Of a stretch of 64,000 nt of DNA, positions 28,990 through 41,000 are shown piece after piece; within the stretch, counting starts at the first letter, position 1; each line of letters opens with the position of its first letter. The notes below the pieces were generated by a model that saw only the letters and a list, made by a program, of their open reading frames with translations, ran no database searches and was not told the DNA's origin. This DNA comes from Symbiodinium natans (Eukaryota > Sar > Dinophyceae > Suessiales > Symbiodiniaceae), in contig CAJNDS010002436.1 of NCBI GenBank assembly GCA_905221605.1, positions 12,501-76,500 of the forward strand. The letters are read 5' to 3'. Position numbers and translations under genes: made by a program.

Positions 28990-31270
28990 TTGATTTGGGG
29001 GGGGGAGGGGAGGAAACCCGCACTTAGACCCCGAAACTGCAAAGCTTCGGTGGTAAGCCTGAAGCCTGACAGGGTTTGGGCTCAGGGTTGTTTACGGCTT
29101 AGGGCTATGTAGGGTTTAGGGCTAGGGCTCTTTGAGGTGCTTTAGGGTTGTAGAGGATTACGTGGTTCTTTTCAATATGTGGTTATTCAAGGTTTCGTCT
29201 CTAGGCGTGAGGGCTTAGGGATGTTGAGGCAAGAAGGGGGGAAGGAGAGCCTTGTCAGTCACTTCGATGCTCGCAATCTCATTGTAGGCCTGCCACATGA
29301 GCCCTCTAGGACCCTCTGAACCATACCGGCCTAGTCATCGGAAATTCGGGCCTAGGGCATGGGGATGCAAGGTGCTTAATTTCCCAACTGCCCTTGCTCC
29401 TGACTGATTTCCAGGAAGCCGACGTAAACCTTTCGCCTTTAAGTTTAACCCCAAACCCTAAACCCGAAAACATGAACCCTAAACGGGAGTGAGCTTTTTC
29501 AGGGTCCGGATGAGTGGCCATCGAGAATGCTCCTCTGTAGTGACAAAATCTTGGACAAAAACCCTAAACTTAAATCCTGGAGGCCAACACCCTCAAACCC
29601 CTAAACCCCTGGACCCTGAACCCCTTGAACACCCAAACCCCAAACCCCGAATGTTCGGCAGTTTAGGTCCTCCGGGTGTCGCTAGGATTTAGGTTTCGGG
29701 TATCAGAGTCTAAACACTTGACCTAGGACTTGCGTGCACTCCATCCAAGCATTCAACATACCCATCCCATCCTAAGGGTTTTAAGGCTTTAGGGTTTCAG
29801 GGCTTTGGGACTTCGGGGCTTGAAGGATTTCGAGCTATAGGCCAGTTTAGGCATTTTATAGGGTTTAGGCGATTCAGTGGCCTGAGGGTTTTTGGGGGTT
29901 TAGACTTCAGGGCTTTAGGGCTTATAGGGCTTAGGGTTTGGTTTAGGGCCTGGGGTTTGTTTGACAGGGTTTCAAGTTTGGATCCAGGGTTTAGAGCAGG
30001 ATGCTGACGCGCATATGCACACGCACAAAGTACACACGGCACAGCCGGCAGTCGGGAACGGACTGTTCTGCGGCAGCACAAAGTCCTGTAAAACCGTGCG
30101 CATCGGTTTCACGCAGAATCGCTGATGTTTAGCGTAGCCATGTCTAGGCCAAAATGCACATAACCTGACGGGTTCTGAGTACGGAATGAGGCAAGTCGGC
30201 GCCTGATAGAATGCCTTGAAAAGTTCATGCCGGTGAATATGCGGTACACCACTAAGAAGCAAACCCTTACCTACGTGGCGGCTGAGAATACTTGAGGGTG
30301 GACCAAAAAAAGGGTTGACAAACACATCGCTAGAGCGTGCGAAGCGACTCTACGGTCGTTCATGAAGATGTACGTATACATATATAAATATAAAAATATA
30401 TATATACAGACATACACGCACATACGTAGTTTAACGATGTTACTGGCGATGGTCACCTGCGATTCGTGTGTACGAATAGTCATTCGTCGCCCAGACCCTG
30501 AAGCAGAAGCACCGCCTGGGTTTTCTGTTCCTTCCGAACTCTTCTAACGACGAGATCGGCTGAGTCGTGGAGGGGCTGAGCACCTGCCCAATGCTGACAG
30601 AAGTTGTCTTGGACATACATTGCAAGCCACGCGCTCTCAACCCAGGACTTGAGACTTTATGACTGACCCCGCGGCAGCAAGCCTGCAAAATCACGGCCAG
30701 GTCGGGCAGGTGAGCACAACCATCCGGCCTGGAACGAACTGAGCGAAACAGAACGAAAGCGCTTCGATGTGAGAGGATTTCCCAAAACATGGGCGGATGT
30801 ACCCCAGAATACTATCATCCATATTTTTGGAAACTCCAAAGGGGGTACCACTATTTCGGAAACCCCCGTGTCTGACAGTCGGAGATCGTGAGATGTCCCA
30901 GGCGCTAGCGTGGAAAGTGTGGTGTTTGTGTGTACTGTAGGGTTGAGGAATCCTTGCTCGCTCCTTTGCCGGAATCTCCTCGATGTGTGATGAGATCACG
31001 AAGTTCTGTGCCAGATGAACTGAGGACAAAATTGCTGGACTGGGGGGGGGGGGGGGGTGAGGCTTATCAACTTATCGCTTTTTGCGTGCCCCCTCCTCAG
31101 GGCAGAAATTCCGGTACTTATTTGCATGAAATAAGCAATTTGTTCGCATCCCCTCGCTCTGTCTCCTCCTGACACGAGCCTGGTGCTTTTGGAAAATCCT
31201 TGGCGCCGGGCGACCACCAGGGCCAGCAGTGGAAGACGTCGCCTTCCGCGAGCACCATTCAACATCAGTC
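28990..31270. other. No confident gene; telomere-like and AT repeats
   Basis: Scattered CCCTAAA/TTTAGGG-like tracts (about 29,450-29,650 and 29,775-29,995), an AT-rich patch near 30,365-30,430 and a MITE-like element at 30,788-30,872. No exon stands out. Confidence 0.4.
30788..30872. mobile_element. MITE-like element, family 1
   Basis: Right end ggtaccactatttcggaaac then ccccc matches the right ends at 36.5 and 10.7 kb; the left end gggcggatgtaccccagaat pairs with it imperfectly. Confidence 0.6.
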
Positions 31271-31273
31271 TAC

Positions 31274-32195
31274 CTAGAGCTTCCAGTTCCCGAACTGCCA
31301 ACTCAAACCAGTCTGCACACAAGAAATCAAACTCTCGCTTAGCTTCATGGGGCAGCTATGGACAAATTAGCAGGAGCACAGCAGAAACACAGGGCCACAT
31401 GAACAGTGATGTGTCGTGCTCTGTGCAGCCGGTACTTTGGAAGCACTGCTTTTGTAGAAAGCGCCTGGAGGACGCCATGGCTCTGGGCGCTACTTGCCAT
31501 CAAGGAGCCAAAGACCAAGGATGTCGAGACTTTCGGGGTAGCTGCGAGCGGGTGTTTGGGGCTTTTGGTTTTTAGGGCTTTTGGGGGCTTTTAAGGGGCC
31601 AGGGTCCTCAAGAGAGGTCTCTGAGTAAGACAGTCGTATTTACTTCACTTTTTGGCAGAATGCACCATGGCGCGCACCTTTTTGGGGGTGCAGGGTGCAC
31701 CGTGGAGCTGGGTTGGAGACCCTTGCCCCTAAGAACAAATGAGCAAGGGTGCACTTGAAACTTTGAACGCCTTGGGCTTCTAATTCGCAATCTCTACCTA
31801 CCGTCCTCCTACAACTTTGGCTCCCAAGCTCACTTCTTGCAGACGTGGTCGGAGAGACAGTTGGGACCAGCTGCGCCGCATTGGATGTACTCTGTCCTGG
31901 GCGAGCGCTGGAAAAAACCAGGACACAGCAAGTATCTCAGACGTTCTTCTGGGTCCTTGTCTAGCACTTTTGCAAGTATCTCAAGTACCCTTCTCCTTTG
32001 TGATGGTGGCTGCCGCATGCTGCAAATGACAGACTCGCTGGCTAGAATTCCCAACTGTGCTGCTTCCTGTCCATAGCCGGAATGGCCACCAATGAGCTCC
32101 CTGAATCCGTGTTGTGCAACTGTCCCATTTCCGAGGGCGCAGCTCGTACTTGATGTAGGTGTTGGAGCACTTGCTGTAGTCGGACAGGTGGCAGC
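31274..32195 (-). CDS. Candidate exons of a Cys-containing protein, unknown
   Basis: Four minus-strand exons by splice signals: 32,195-32,121 (CHLSDYSKCSNTYIKYELRP then RKWD), 32,019-31,989 (CGSHHHKGE), 31,907-31,834 (RSPRTEYIQCGAAGPNCLSD then HVCK, ending at GTGAGC) and 31,312-31,274 (WFELAVRELEAL). The first two join in frame; the others are not phase-checked. The cysteine content suggests an extracellular part. They may belong to the membrane-protein gene at 27.7-28.8 kb, same strand, downstream. Confidence 0.4.
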
Positions 32196-32545
32196 CTGAA
32201 TTTAAAGCATGGCCAGAAGAAACTGCTTGCCCCTATCTCGCTGCCCTTCTGCACACCAATGCCAAACGAAGCACACGTCTGAACCTTCATGTGCTTGCTC
32301 ATGCGAGTGAGGGCCAGATGTGCTCACAAGGCTGATAATTTATAAACTCCTATCGGCAGCGCAATGCAAGCCAAGTTGCCCTCCACCAACCTCAGCCAGA
32401 TAAGAACGGAATCTGACGCCGTTGCAAAGAGGTGGCAAAGTCAGCCGACTAAGGTCACAAGGAGGCTTGTTGCAGCCGCGATCGTGGTGCATGCCATGCA
32501 TGGCGTATGGTGCATGGTGCATGGCGCATGTGGCGCATGCCACAT

Positions 32546-33460
32546 GGAGCATGGTGGTGGTGGTGGTGGTGGTGCATGGTGGTGATGCATGGGTGATGGT
32601 GGTGGCGGTGGCGGTGGCGGCGGTGGAGGTGGTGGTGGCGTGGCGGTGGCAGTGGGCGGAGGGGGCGGTGGTGGTGGGGGCGGCTGCGACGGCGGCGGCG
32701 TGGCCGTCGCCGTTGTCGTTCTTGTTCTTGTTATAACAGTATTGTTGGGGTTATTGTCCTTGCTTTTGTTATTGTTCCTGTTGTTCTTCTTCTTATAACA
32801 AAATAGTTATTTTATTATTATTAATATACATATATATATATATATGTTTTATGATTACTATTGTTATTACTACTATTATTGTTATCTTTTTTGGTGTTGT
32901 TGGTGTTGTTGGTGTTGTTGGTGTTGTTGGTGTTGTTGGTGTTGTTGGTGTTGTTGGTGTTGTTGGTGTTGTTGGTGTTGTTGGTGTTGTTGGTGTTGTT
33001 GGTGTTGTTGGTGTTGTTGGTGTTGTTGGTGTTGTTGGTGTTGGCGTCGTTGTCGTTGTAGTTGTCTTTGTGGTTGTGGTCGTGATTGTCGTTGTCGTTG
33101 TGGTTGTGGTCGTGGTCGTCGTTGTCGTCGTTATTGTTGTTATTGTCGTTCTTGCCGTTACTGTCGCTATTGTCGTTCTTGTCGGTATTGTTGTTCTTGT
33201 TGTTCTTGTTGTCCTTGTTGCTCTTGTTATTCTTGTTGTTCTTGTTGTTATTGTTGTTATTCTTGTTAGTCTTGCTCTTCTTGTTCTTATTGTTCTCATT
33301 GTTATTGTTATCATTATTGTCATTGCTGTTGTTATTGTTCTTCTTGTTGTTCTTAGTATTGTTATTCTTGTTGTTCTTGTTCTTGTTCTTGCTCTTGCTC
33401 TTGCTCTTGTTGTCCTTGTCGTTCTTGTTTGTCGTCGTGTTGCTGCTCTTTGTAATCGTG
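32546..33460 (+). repeat. Triplet repeats and 9-bp minisatellite
   Basis: GGT/GGC triplets (32,546-32,715), an AT-rich gap, then about 18 units of ttggtgttg (32,893-33,050) grading into mixed TTG/TTC/GTC triplets to 33,460. All frames stay open by composition; the resulting Val-Gly, Cys-Trp and Leu-rich frames are not genes. Confidence 0.95.
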
Positions 33461-34016
33461 ACTTGAACTACTTCGTAACCCGATGAACATTTCTCAGCTC
33501 ATCTGACAAGGGGGAACCGCTGAGTGCCCGACTCGCCCTTGCACCCGGGCGGCTCGCACTCGCCATTCACGAGCTGGGGCAGGATGTGTTGGCGATTGCG
33601 GGAAAATCCGGTAGAGGAACCGTGAGCATCTATGAGATGGAAGGACTACAGTAGCCTTTGTGGCATCTCACGTCGAAACACGTATGTTTTCTCACTTGAG
33701 GGGCATCTCCAACTCTGGTACAGGGCTTCATGATTGGACTCTGGTCTCTCTAAGAGGACACAGCTCAAATGCAACGCGCCTCATAGCCCTCTGGACAGTC
33801 CGTCTTGCTGCAGCCTCGCAAAAGACACCAACAGCGAGCAAAGGCAAGAACGGAACAGAGCAATGGGCTTGCGCAAGGTCGATGTTGGGATGAGGGCATC
33901 CAAGGCAATAGCTGGCCAAGAGTGGGCGAACACCTGGGGTTCCCATTCAAGATATTCCAAGGGTGAATTTCGAGGCAAGGGCAAACGTCTGCAGCGACTT
34001 CGCCACCAAAGAGCAC

Positions 34017-34082
34017 CTGCACAGCTCTTGCTGGGCGCAGATCATATCTACTCGGGTCTTCTGTGGTTGGGATGTACTTTGA
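34017..34082 (-). CDS. Candidate exon, unknown protein
   Basis: Reads SKYIPTTEDPSRYDLRPARA then VQ, 22 codons, phase 0 at both ends, between gacagcgaag and GTGCTC. Protein-like but unassigned. Confidence 0.4.
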
Positions 34083-35037
34083 CTTCGCTGTCACCCGAAC
34101 ATGTGCAGAAGCGACCAAGGCCGCAGTCTGCTCACTAGACTTGACGACACTCCCGTGAGAAGGGAAAGCACCACAGAAATGAGGGCAAGGTCCCGGTTCC
34201 TCCCTACTTCCTCAGCCAAAGGCTTCCGAATGGGAGTCGCTACGTCAAATGAACTGAAGTAACAAGAGGGTCCCCAAGCCCGAAACGTCCGCGAACTGAC
34301 ATAAAGACATGAGTATGGCGTGCCTCGTCCTGGAAGGTGGCTCGCAGGCCACACAGACTGGGGTTCTTCTGAAGCTCCTGTATTGCAAAGAGCCCTCCAG
34401 CTTCTGTATCTAAGGCCTTGTAAAGATACCTGGTCAGATGTCTTTTGCATAGAGCTGATACATGCATACATAAACACTCCAGCTCTCTGTCTCACCTTGA
34501 GTCCCACTGTGACGGGAGAAATGCTCTGCGCAGTCAAGCGGAGTGCAAGGAGCAGCGCAGAGCCCCCAGCAGCGCAGAGCCCCCAGAACCCAAGCCCTTC
34601 TGTGCCGAAACCAGTGGTGTTGTAAAGCAGCAGCCACAGTTAATGCCTTTGCGTATCGGCGAGAGGCATAGCTAGTGGAACCTGCAGCATGGATATGCAT
34701 GGATCACGTGAACGACTGGGGCCCGGAAGTACAGGAAAGTCCTCCTTGCACGTGGTGGCTGGCGTTGCTCCTGCACCAAAACACAAAGTTCTGCAACACT
34801 GAACAAAAGCAGAAGATGCGCAAAGTGGCAGAACAGATTCTGGACTGCGCTGTCACTCGCTCATTGTGCGCATTTGTCGGGAGATGCTGAGTGACACGGG
34901 CATGATCTGCCGAATTTCGTGGGTCCTCATACATTGCCAGATTCAGAAGTTGTCCATGAAATGAACACAAGTCTGCTGCCAGAGTTCTCCAGAGCCATCC
35001 AACGCCCATTACCTGGCAACATGCTTCAACCCTCCCT

Positions 35038-38000
35038 GCCTTTTCCGCAGTTGGTTCCGGTGCAACCCTGATCACAGTTCTCACCTGGCGGGCGAAGCAT
35101 AAAGTTCTTGCCTGAAGCAGCTTGGGGTTTGGGGTTTAGCAGTTTAGCACATACTGTCTGGACAAGGTCCAGCACGTCACATGCTGACTTTGCGGCAAAC
35201 CCAGCATGTTAGCTGCGGCTGAGCACTCTCATAGCACAGCCGTATGATCGCTTGTGCAAATAACTCACTGACTCCTCAGCTTTACTGCCAAATATTGCTA
35301 TGCTACGAGAGCACCTCCACAAGAATCCGAGAAGTGGTTCCTGGACTTACGCCCTTGCCACTCGGCTTGGGCATTTACCCCACCCTCCCCCCCCCCCCCG
35401 GCCCGCCCGCACCCCCTACACAACAACATCAGAAAAAACTCCCTGGCATGGGTGCTCGCCTTCGCATCCCATTGCGCAGCCTTCGCCCTTGCAGCCAGCG
35501 CCCTCGGAGCTTGCTTGGTCGTGTGACAAGGGATGGGCCACAGGGATCGGTGAGTTCAGGGCCAAAGTTATGAGGGACAGCCCCTAGAGCCAAAAGAACA
35601 ACGCACAAGGCCTCACCCTGCTCTGGGAGTGGGAACTGATGCTTGTGGAGTCGGCAAGGAACCCGTGTCCCCAGTCTTTGCCACCGTCTTTAGGGTGCGA
35701 CTTTCTGATTTCTGGAGATTGCTCCTATGTGGGAAGCCTCCAATCCCTGCCAGTTCAATGGAAGAGGGCCATCAGCACTGGATTTGCTACTCATCAAGCA
35801 CCACATTCTCGGCGGCACTGAGGTTCTAAGGCAAAATTGGCAACCCAATCTACCAGTATGCTCCAAAGCCTTCAGAGCCTTCAGCCGCCAGTTTCAGGTT
35901 ATACCATTTCAGACTTCCTCGTGCCTGTTGGTAAAGATATGTAAAGATGATGCCTTACGAGTGCCTCAGCTGCTGTGCCTGATGATGTCAGGTTTAAGGC
36001 GCCGCTAGCAGGGATTTGGGGTTATTGGGGTAGCTTGTGACGTCCAACCGCCTGCCCTCCTGAAATATTTGGATGGTGCTGAATGCATCTGCAGCACGCA
36101 GAAAGCTCCTGAGCAGAGAGGAAGCTTTGACAAAGTCTTCAGTCTTGGGGTTGAGCGTTTTTCAAGATGAAAGAAGGCGATCGCCGCGTGGCAGGACCAG
36201 TGCAAACTACTTCCTTTAGGATGCCCGTGCAAACCCATCAACATCAGCCAAGTGCTCAGTACTAGCAACTGTTACAAGCACCCTCTAAAATCCTATAAGT
36301 TGGGATATGCCCCTTGTAATTAACAGTCCTTAATCGGGATTAAAATGAGGAGCATGCAGGACTACTAGTATAAGCGGGAACATCCCAACCGATAGACCCT
36401 CAGACCCTGAGCCAAAAGCAAGGTCCTTTGCAGTTGGCCGCACAGCGCCGCCCGACGCAGCCCGCGGCACAGTGAGATTTGCCGCCTCAAGGGGTTTAGG
36501 GTTTTCGCGGGGCGCTCCTGGCAGGCTCAGAAATGGGCATCTCCCAAATTAGGGGTACCCCATTTTTACTCCAAATAGAAGAGAATCCCCTTAAAGGGAC
36601 CCCCAAAAATGGTACCCCTATTTTCGGAAACCCCCAAATTGATAGTGCGTCGCCAACAGAGCCTCAAGAGATTTTGCGAGAAGGAGGGTCCTCCGAATGC
36701 TTTGCCAAGTGGCCACTGGTGCCACTGCAGCCGGCGCCGCACCGGTCGCCTTGGCAGCCTTTCGCGCACTCGCTGCCTGCCAAGGCAAAAGGCAGCACCC
36801 AAAATTCTCTTCAAGAGCGCCAAAAGCATGTACAAGGTACATGGCTAGACATGCGCGTACATATTGCGCATAGTACACGGATCACACTGTTACACGTAAT
36901 CCTACACGTACACCTGCTCACTCGAAGCTGGGCTGCAACCGAAAAATCAGAGGTCTCCTCGAAGGGTGAGGGGGGGTCGAGGGGGGAGTTGGGGGCTGAA
37001 ATCCCTCTGCTCACCTTGGCAAGACTCTGCGCAACTGACGCCCGTGCAGCCAGCACCGCAGGTCTCCACATCCTGCACTCAGGAGCACTAAGTGTCCACT
37101 TCATACTTCCAATCTCGAGATACCGAGACTCTGCATGAGTCCGAGAATAACCTGGGTAGAAGCCATCAGTAGCAAGTCGGGAGTAGGAAGCCTTACGAAG
37201 CAACTACAGAAGCTTGAGAGCCAGTAGGCAAGAGAGATAGGCACAAGGCAAATGTTACAAGCGGGGTGCATAGCAGATGCAGTACCCAGCAGTGCTCAGA
37301 CCCAGCCCTGAAACCCTGCGGCATGGGGTTTATGCGTGGTCAGAGTTGTGAACGATTGTTTCATTGCAGCCCGCTCAAAGCACATCGCCAGTCCCTCATC
37401 CTCGTTGCAACCCTGATGGCGGCAAAATCACAGCCGACCCTTCTGTGCCTCCAATTTTCCAGTGCACCTGAGGGGAGTTCTCTTTTCACGTGATATCGTG
37501 GAAGTAGCCTTGGGGAGTCACACTTCTGTGGAGATTGCTGCCCCCTAAACCTATCTATATCTATACATATATATATATATGTTTTATATATCCTCTGCCA
37601 CCATGCGAGGCATGCTCGGTTTGCGCAATCCCTCCAGAAGATCGCTACTACATACAAGAGGCGCGACACACGACTCCCTTGGGGAAAAGCAAGGGCGCTT
37701 CTCCCCCGATTGTTAGAATAGAAACATACCACCACCATATGAAATTTTCTTCTCGCCTTGCTGCTTTCAAGTATATTCTTATCGTAGTACGTTTAGTTAT
37801 GCTTGTATATTACTACAAGCTATGATAATGTTGAATTACCATAAACTATGATATAGCTGAGCATTGTATTACTATACTACTAACTTGTCATATTACTTTG
37901 TTGCTGCATTGTCATATTTGAAAACGGTCTCCTTGCCCGCACTCCATGTCTCCCCTGTGACCCTCCAAGGTCTCCGCTGGAAAGCGCAGCGGTCGCCCTC

Positions 38001-41000
38001 GCAATTCTTGGCGCACATCGCCCCTGAGCATGTGGCGCCGCATTCCTCGCCAATGCACCTGGATGGAACCCCTGGTCACATGGGGGTCGAGAGGGGAGCG
38101 GCTCAGGGGCTTTAATAATCCACGATCGCAAAAGTCTCTGAGGTCAGTCGGGCTTCGACTGCCCCATGTTTTGTTTGCACACATGGTGTGTGTTTTCTGC
38201 TTCAGCTTTGTTGCATGAAAGCTTTTGTACTTTCTGTAGGCTTTGGGGTGGAGGGGGTTCTCTTGGAGTGGTCAGATGCAGTGCACAGTCCTGACATAGA
38301 TGGGCTGAAGGGCATGATCTTGAACATCGCGCAGGGGGCTGGGGGCGGGCCCCCAAACCTTACGCAGACCCCAACTGTAGGGGGGCCATGATGGGTAGCT
38401 CCGAGGTCAACCCTAAACCCGAAACCCTAAACCCGAAACCCTAAACCCGAAACCCTAAACCCTTCCGAGGCCGTACAGCCATCTCCGAGGCGCTGCTTCG
38501 CACAGCTCTGGCCGCTTCCTTCACCGCTTTGGCAGCCTTTACCACAGCGGTCACCTCGACTCGAGTCTGACTGTAGGGGTTCTAGGGCTTTAGGGTTTCC
38601 GGTCTAGGGTCTAGGGTCAAGGGTCCGACTGTAGCCCATCCATCACAAGATCCCCGAAGCCTTCGGCGTTTGTGCCCAACTAAAGGCTCTACTGGGCCCC
38701 TAAACTCCCTAAACTCCCGAGTCTGTGTTGTTAAACTCCTTAACCCTGAATGGGCTAGGGTTTGTCGTTTGGCTTGAGATGTTCCCCCTTATACTAACGG
38801 TCCTTAACAGGGATTATAGTACCCCCCCCCCCCGATATAATCCCCATCAAGGATTTTTGGTATAAGGGGAACATCCCAAGGTTTTGGGGCCCTAAACCCT
38901 AAACCCTAAACCCTCGACCCCAAACCCTCAACCCTGAACCCTAAACCCTAGTTTGGGTTTACAGGCTGTGCTCAAGCGGAAGTCGGGCCTGAACATTGCT
39001 GGGCGCAGGTGGCGCCCTGACAGCTGAAGGCGCACTCGGTTCCTGTCCCAGCAGAGCAATGTCCATGGACTGTTGAGGGTTCAGGGGGGTTTAGGGTTTA
39101 GGGTTTAGGGTTTAGGGTTTAGGGTTTAGGGTTTAGGGGCTAGGGTTTAGGGTTGAGGGTTGAGGGTTTAGGTTTAGGGTTTGGGTATAGGGGCTCATGT
39201 TTCAGGGTTTAAAGTCCCTCAAATCACGAAACCCTAAACCCTGAACCCTAAACCTTAAATCCTAACCCTAAACCCTGAACCCTAAACCCTGCACCCTGGC
39301 CTTGGCACTTCAGGCCGCAGCTGCCCGTGTCCTCCACGACATGCAAAAGGGGGGGGGGGGGGGGTTGAGGGCGGTTTAGGGTTTAGGGCTTAGGGTTTTG
39401 AGGGGTTGAGATGGTTCCAAGCACCGTTGCCAGAGCTGCCTCTTTTGTTGGAAGACTTCTCTTGGACGCTTGAAAAGCGATTGAAGATGTCCACTGCCAG
39501 GCCTGGTATTCACCCTGGCAACGGTATGCGCCTTGGCTGCGTCAGACGGAAAGGAGGGCGTGGCCAACACTTCAAACTTTGATGAGCATGACGATTCACT
39601 GGTGCGGAAGAGGCGCATCGACTGCCCTGGCATTCGGTTGCGCACTGGTGGCCAATGCACTCGAAACCACACTGCCTGGAGGGTAGATGGGTGAAGGCAA
39701 AGCATCTCTTCCCATGGCATCTCGGTGTGCTATGGCCCATGCAGGCATGACATTCACCATGGAGTTTAGGCTTCAGATCCGGGTTCGGGTGCATCTTCCG
39801 ACCTCCCCACGCACTTGGCTGCACAATGCCCGTTGTCACCTGGGGCACAGATATGGGGGCTTTGTTCTAAAGGTTCTTTATGGGATGGGATGGACCATGG
39901 GAAAACCTACCACCTTATTGTTAATTCTGGGTACAGGTTTTTGAATGATATGAAATTTCCCAACAAAAGAGGAACCATGAGGGGCCCTTCTGGGGGGGTT
40001 TGATTTGGGTACCCCCATGTCGGGAAATGCCGGACACCTTTTCGCAGATATGGCAGTGCGAACGCAAACTTATCCTGACCAGACTGACACCAAAGCCCCA
40101 CAGTGCTCAAGTGCTGGGACATTGGGGCTTAGGACGCGCGATCGTCAACCCTGAACAGAATCCGACTTCTCAGCCAGCATGCCATACTCGCCGCTGCAGT
40201 ACGCGCCGCAACGATCACCTCGCGACTCCAGTTGCTGCATAGAGCCGGGTGCACAACGCCACAGTGACCTACAGAGATTCTAGGCACTGTAGGCCTGTGA
40301 ATGCGTGCGAACCGAATCTCTGCCTATACCTCCAAGCGGGATGCATTCCTGAGATCGTCCTTCCAGTCCCACAAAACGGGGAGAGAAAAGACAGAAACAC
40401 TCACTCCAGGCCCTTTGCATCTTTTCAGACCCTCTGTTCACCTCGGGAATGTATACATACATATCTGAATATTCATACAGTTTCGAATTCTAGGGTTCCT
40501 CCTGGCCAACCTTGGAAAAACTCTGCAGGGGCACATTGCAATGATTAATGCCCTCGGCACTTCCCTTTTGCCATGTGCTTGAGAACCACAAGCCGGTGCG
40601 CATGCGTCTATCGCAGTCTCCGCGTGTAGGCAGCTCTACGGTGGGGAAATCATGGGCTTCAATTGAAGCATTGTCCTTCACAACTCATCCCACCAAGTAA
40701 GAAAACCTTTAAGACTTGCGAGGTGCCGTTGCAGCTGCGCGCGCACTCTGCGCCCTGGCAATAGTAGCCGCACTCGAAGCCTTCAATTGGGGGAGAGCAA
40801 AAATGAAGGCGAGAGATGACTCTACCGAGCCGAGCAAAGCCTAGAGGCCTAGAGGCATGTGTCGAAGGTCTTCTCTTCGTGTCGCAAGCGCTGGCACACT
40901 TGAAGTACGGATCATGAACCCCAACCCGTTCCAAAACGACATCTATAGACTGAGAGAACAAGGCCTTTGCAGTCTTTGCCGCATTGCTGAACAGCGGACT

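Noticed and set aside
32793-33486. Frames of 126-211 codons rich in Val, Leu, Cys-Trp or Thr
   Set aside because: Simple-sequence artefacts of the TTG/TTGGTG repeats.
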